From the NCBI GenBank assembly GCA_029259535.1, contig JAPHEF010000063.1:1-6463 (forward strand): a DNA stretch of 6,463 nt, given 5' to 3'. Position 1 is the stretch's first letter. The number at the start of each line of letters is the position of its first letter. The notes beneath the pieces are model-generated. The model did no database searches. It was not told where the DNA came from and saw only the letters and a program-made list of their open reading frames with translations. Shown in pieces: positions 5,574 through 6,463 of the stretch. This DNA comes from Alkanophaga liquidiphilum. GTDB lineage: Archaea; Halobacteriota; Syntropharchaeia; Alkanophagales; B39-G2. A program made the translations under genes and the position numbers.

Positions 5574-5666
5574 GTGTCCATTATATCGGCACTTAACAGA
5601 ATAGCGCCATACTTACAGCTCTGCCATCATAAGTTGCTGTTCTCAACTGTTGTTCATTTGCTCAGT

Positions 5667-6311
5667 CTAATGCTGCCAATCCAAGACGACGACTTCCATT
5701 TCCGCCGGCAGCGTTTCCTTTGTTACTTTTAGCATCTTCTCCCTTCTCACCTTCTTACTTTTAAGGAAAGGCTCCACACCGCTGACCGGAAGCTTCAAGG
5801 GCGGCGTCTTGAAGTGCATCGGAATTACGATCTTAGGCGAAAATTGCGAAACAACCTTATCGGCGTCGTCGGCGTCAATCGTGAACGTGCCGCCCACAGG
5901 AACGAACAAAACGTCTATGCCAGCAGCTGCGGCTCTTATTTCGTTTAGATGCTCCTCCTCAAGAACATGCCCAAGGTCGCCGAGATGGCAAAGTGCCACG
6001 CCGTCAACTTCAAACACGAACACCGTGTTCTCACCACGCTGCGCGCCCTTTACGGCATCATGATACGTCCTAACACCATAGAACTTAATGCCTTTAGCCA
6101 CGTGCTCGCCGACGCCCCTGACGACTTCGGGACGCCCTCGCACCACTGTAATGTTATTATGGTCGTAATGCTCGTGGCTCACGAGGATTACGTCCGCCGC
6201 AACGTCGAGGCGGGGGTAGCCGATGCTCTCGTCAAAGGGGTCAGTAACTATTATCTTGCCCTCTTCCGATATTATTTCAAAGCAAGCATGCCCATGCCAT
6301 ATTATTTCCAT
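5667..6311 (-). CDS. UlaG-like metallo-beta-lactamase-fold hydrolase (COG2220 / UPF0173 type)
   Basis: A 214-aa cytoplasmic metal-dependent hydrolase of the COG2220 group. It opens MEIIWHGHACFEI (1-13), followed by TDPF (23-26), then the metal signature SHEHYDHNN (45-53), CHLGDLGH (108-115), FVPVGGTFTIDADDA (136-150) and IPMHFKT (163-169). These supply the full ligand set and the family's typical Gly/Thr/Asp loop. Length is normal for the short archaeal and bacterial members, most of which have no assigned substrate. UlaG itself is an ascorbate-6-phosphate lactonase, but nothing here points to that pathway. A TATA-like AAATATTT is centred about 26 nt before the ATG and there is no ribosome site, so a leaderless message is likely. 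It diverges from nadM; the pairing gives no clear functional link. Confidence 0.93.
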   Translation of the reverse strand: MEIIWHGHACFEIISEEGKIIVTDPFDESIGYPRLDVAADVILVSHEHYDHNNITVVRGRPEVVRGVGEHVAKGIKFYGVRTYHDAVKGAQRGENTVFVFEVDGVALCHLGDLGHVLEEEHLNEIRAAAAGIDVLFVPVGGTFTIDADDADKVVSQFSPKIVIPMHFKTPPLKLPVSGVEPFLKSKKVRREKMLKVTKETLPAEMEVVVLDWQH

Positions 6312-6355
6312 GTAACAAGATTAACTAACTCCAAATATTTAAGGGGGGGCTCAAG
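6312..6355. promoter_or_regulatory. Divergent promoter region between the UlaG-like gene and nadM
   Basis: In this 44-nt gap the near-palindromic AAATATTTAA (6333-6342) is well placed as a TATA box for the minus-strand gene. For nadM it lies only about 19 nt from the ATG, too close for a normal leaderless start, so the nadM promoter may lie further left. A G-run (6343-6349) just before nadM may act as its ribosome site. Confidence 0.4.
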
Positions 6356-6463
6356 ATGAGGGCGCTCTACATAGGCAGGTTCCAGCCTTACCATAAAGGG
6401 CATCACTTCGTCATAAAAGAAATAGCATCGCAATTTGATGAGATAGTAATAGTTATCGGCTCG
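6356..6463 (+). CDS. nadM: Nicotinamide-nucleotide adenylyltransferase, 5' part
   Basis: The first 36 codons of an archaeal-type NMN adenylyltransferase, running off the right edge. It joins nicotinamide mononucleotide and ATP to make NAD and pyrophosphate in the cytoplasm. The sequence MRALYIGRFQPYHKGHH carries the nucleotidyltransferase HxGH motif (His 13-His 16 as HKGH), with the GRFQP loop that is typical of NadM. The following EIVIVIGS is the second strand of the Rossmann-like fold. The start ATG 6356 follows a G-rich run ending six bases earlier. The full gene would be expected to be about 170 codons. Identification is strong despite the truncation, because the N-terminus is the most conserved part. 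Confidence 0.93.
   Translation, partial: MRALYIGRFQPYHKGHHFVIKEIASQFDEIVIVIGS

Larger units (their letters stand above)
5484..5666. other. Gene-free stretch between the PEF-CTERM-like frame and the UlaG-like gene
   Basis: This 183-nt A/T-rich stretch holds the T-rich tract at 5495-5514 and the imperfect dyad at 5515-5573. The rest (5574-5666) shows no gene, tRNA or repeat that I can support. It is the 3' side of converging transcription units. Confidence 0.6.

Noticed and set aside
5949..6359. 136-codon open frame on the plus strand
   Set aside because: Antisense to the UlaG-like gene, which has a full metal-ligand set on the other strand.

Overview
The window looks archaeal. It ends in the first 36 codons of an archaeal-type NMN adenylyltransferase (nadM) and carries a divergent thiolase of the archaeal/SCP-x type. 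One short protein ends in a PEF-CTERM-like tail, a surface-sorting signal I know from Methanosarcina-type archaea. Several genes have archaeal-style spacing, with TATA-like boxes about 24-26 nt from an ATG. Base composition is intermediate by eye. A euryarchaeon of the broad Methanomicrobia/Archaeoglobi type, including anaerobic alkane or methane oxidisers, would fit, but this taxonomic guess is weak.

Layout, left to right. Positions 1-325 hold the C-terminal end of a decayed tnpB (IS200/IS605 family), with its zinc-ribbon and RuvC-tail codons split over three reading frames. A leftward block of five genes follows on the minus strand. In transcription order it is argC (3960-2917), a divergent amidohydrolase-2 family protein lacking most metal ligands (2843-1929), a 93-aa charged helical protein whose start overlaps the amidohydrolase stop (1929-1648), a NifX-type FeMo-cofactor-binding-fold protein with a Cys/His-rich tail (1600-1196), and a COG1237-type metallo-beta-lactamase-fold protein (1183-338). 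Gaps are 73, -1, 47 and 12 nt, so the last four could share a transcript. argC may be co-transcribed or may only be adjacent.

An 81-nt divergent promoter region (3961-4041) separates argC from a rightward thiolase-fold gene (4042-5199). After it comes a 78-codon frame with no signal peptide and a PEF-CTERM-like tail (5247-5483), which may be the remnant of a larger surface protein. Next is a gene-free stretch (5484-5666) with a T-rich probable terminator and an imperfect 59-nt dyad. A UlaG-like metallo-beta-lactamase-fold protein (6311-5667, minus) and nadM (6356 onward, plus) diverge from a 44-nt region.

How the genes work together: argC serves arginine (or LysW-dependent lysine/arginine) synthesis and nadM serves NAD synthesis. 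The NifX-like protein and the COG1237 protein form a plausible metal/cofactor pair. The amidohydrolase and the coupled small protein form a second tight pair of unknown role. I see no clearly new defence or mobile system. The least explained items are the amidohydrolase plus small-protein pair, the Cys/His tail, the partnerless divergent thiolase and the orphan PEF-CTERM tail.
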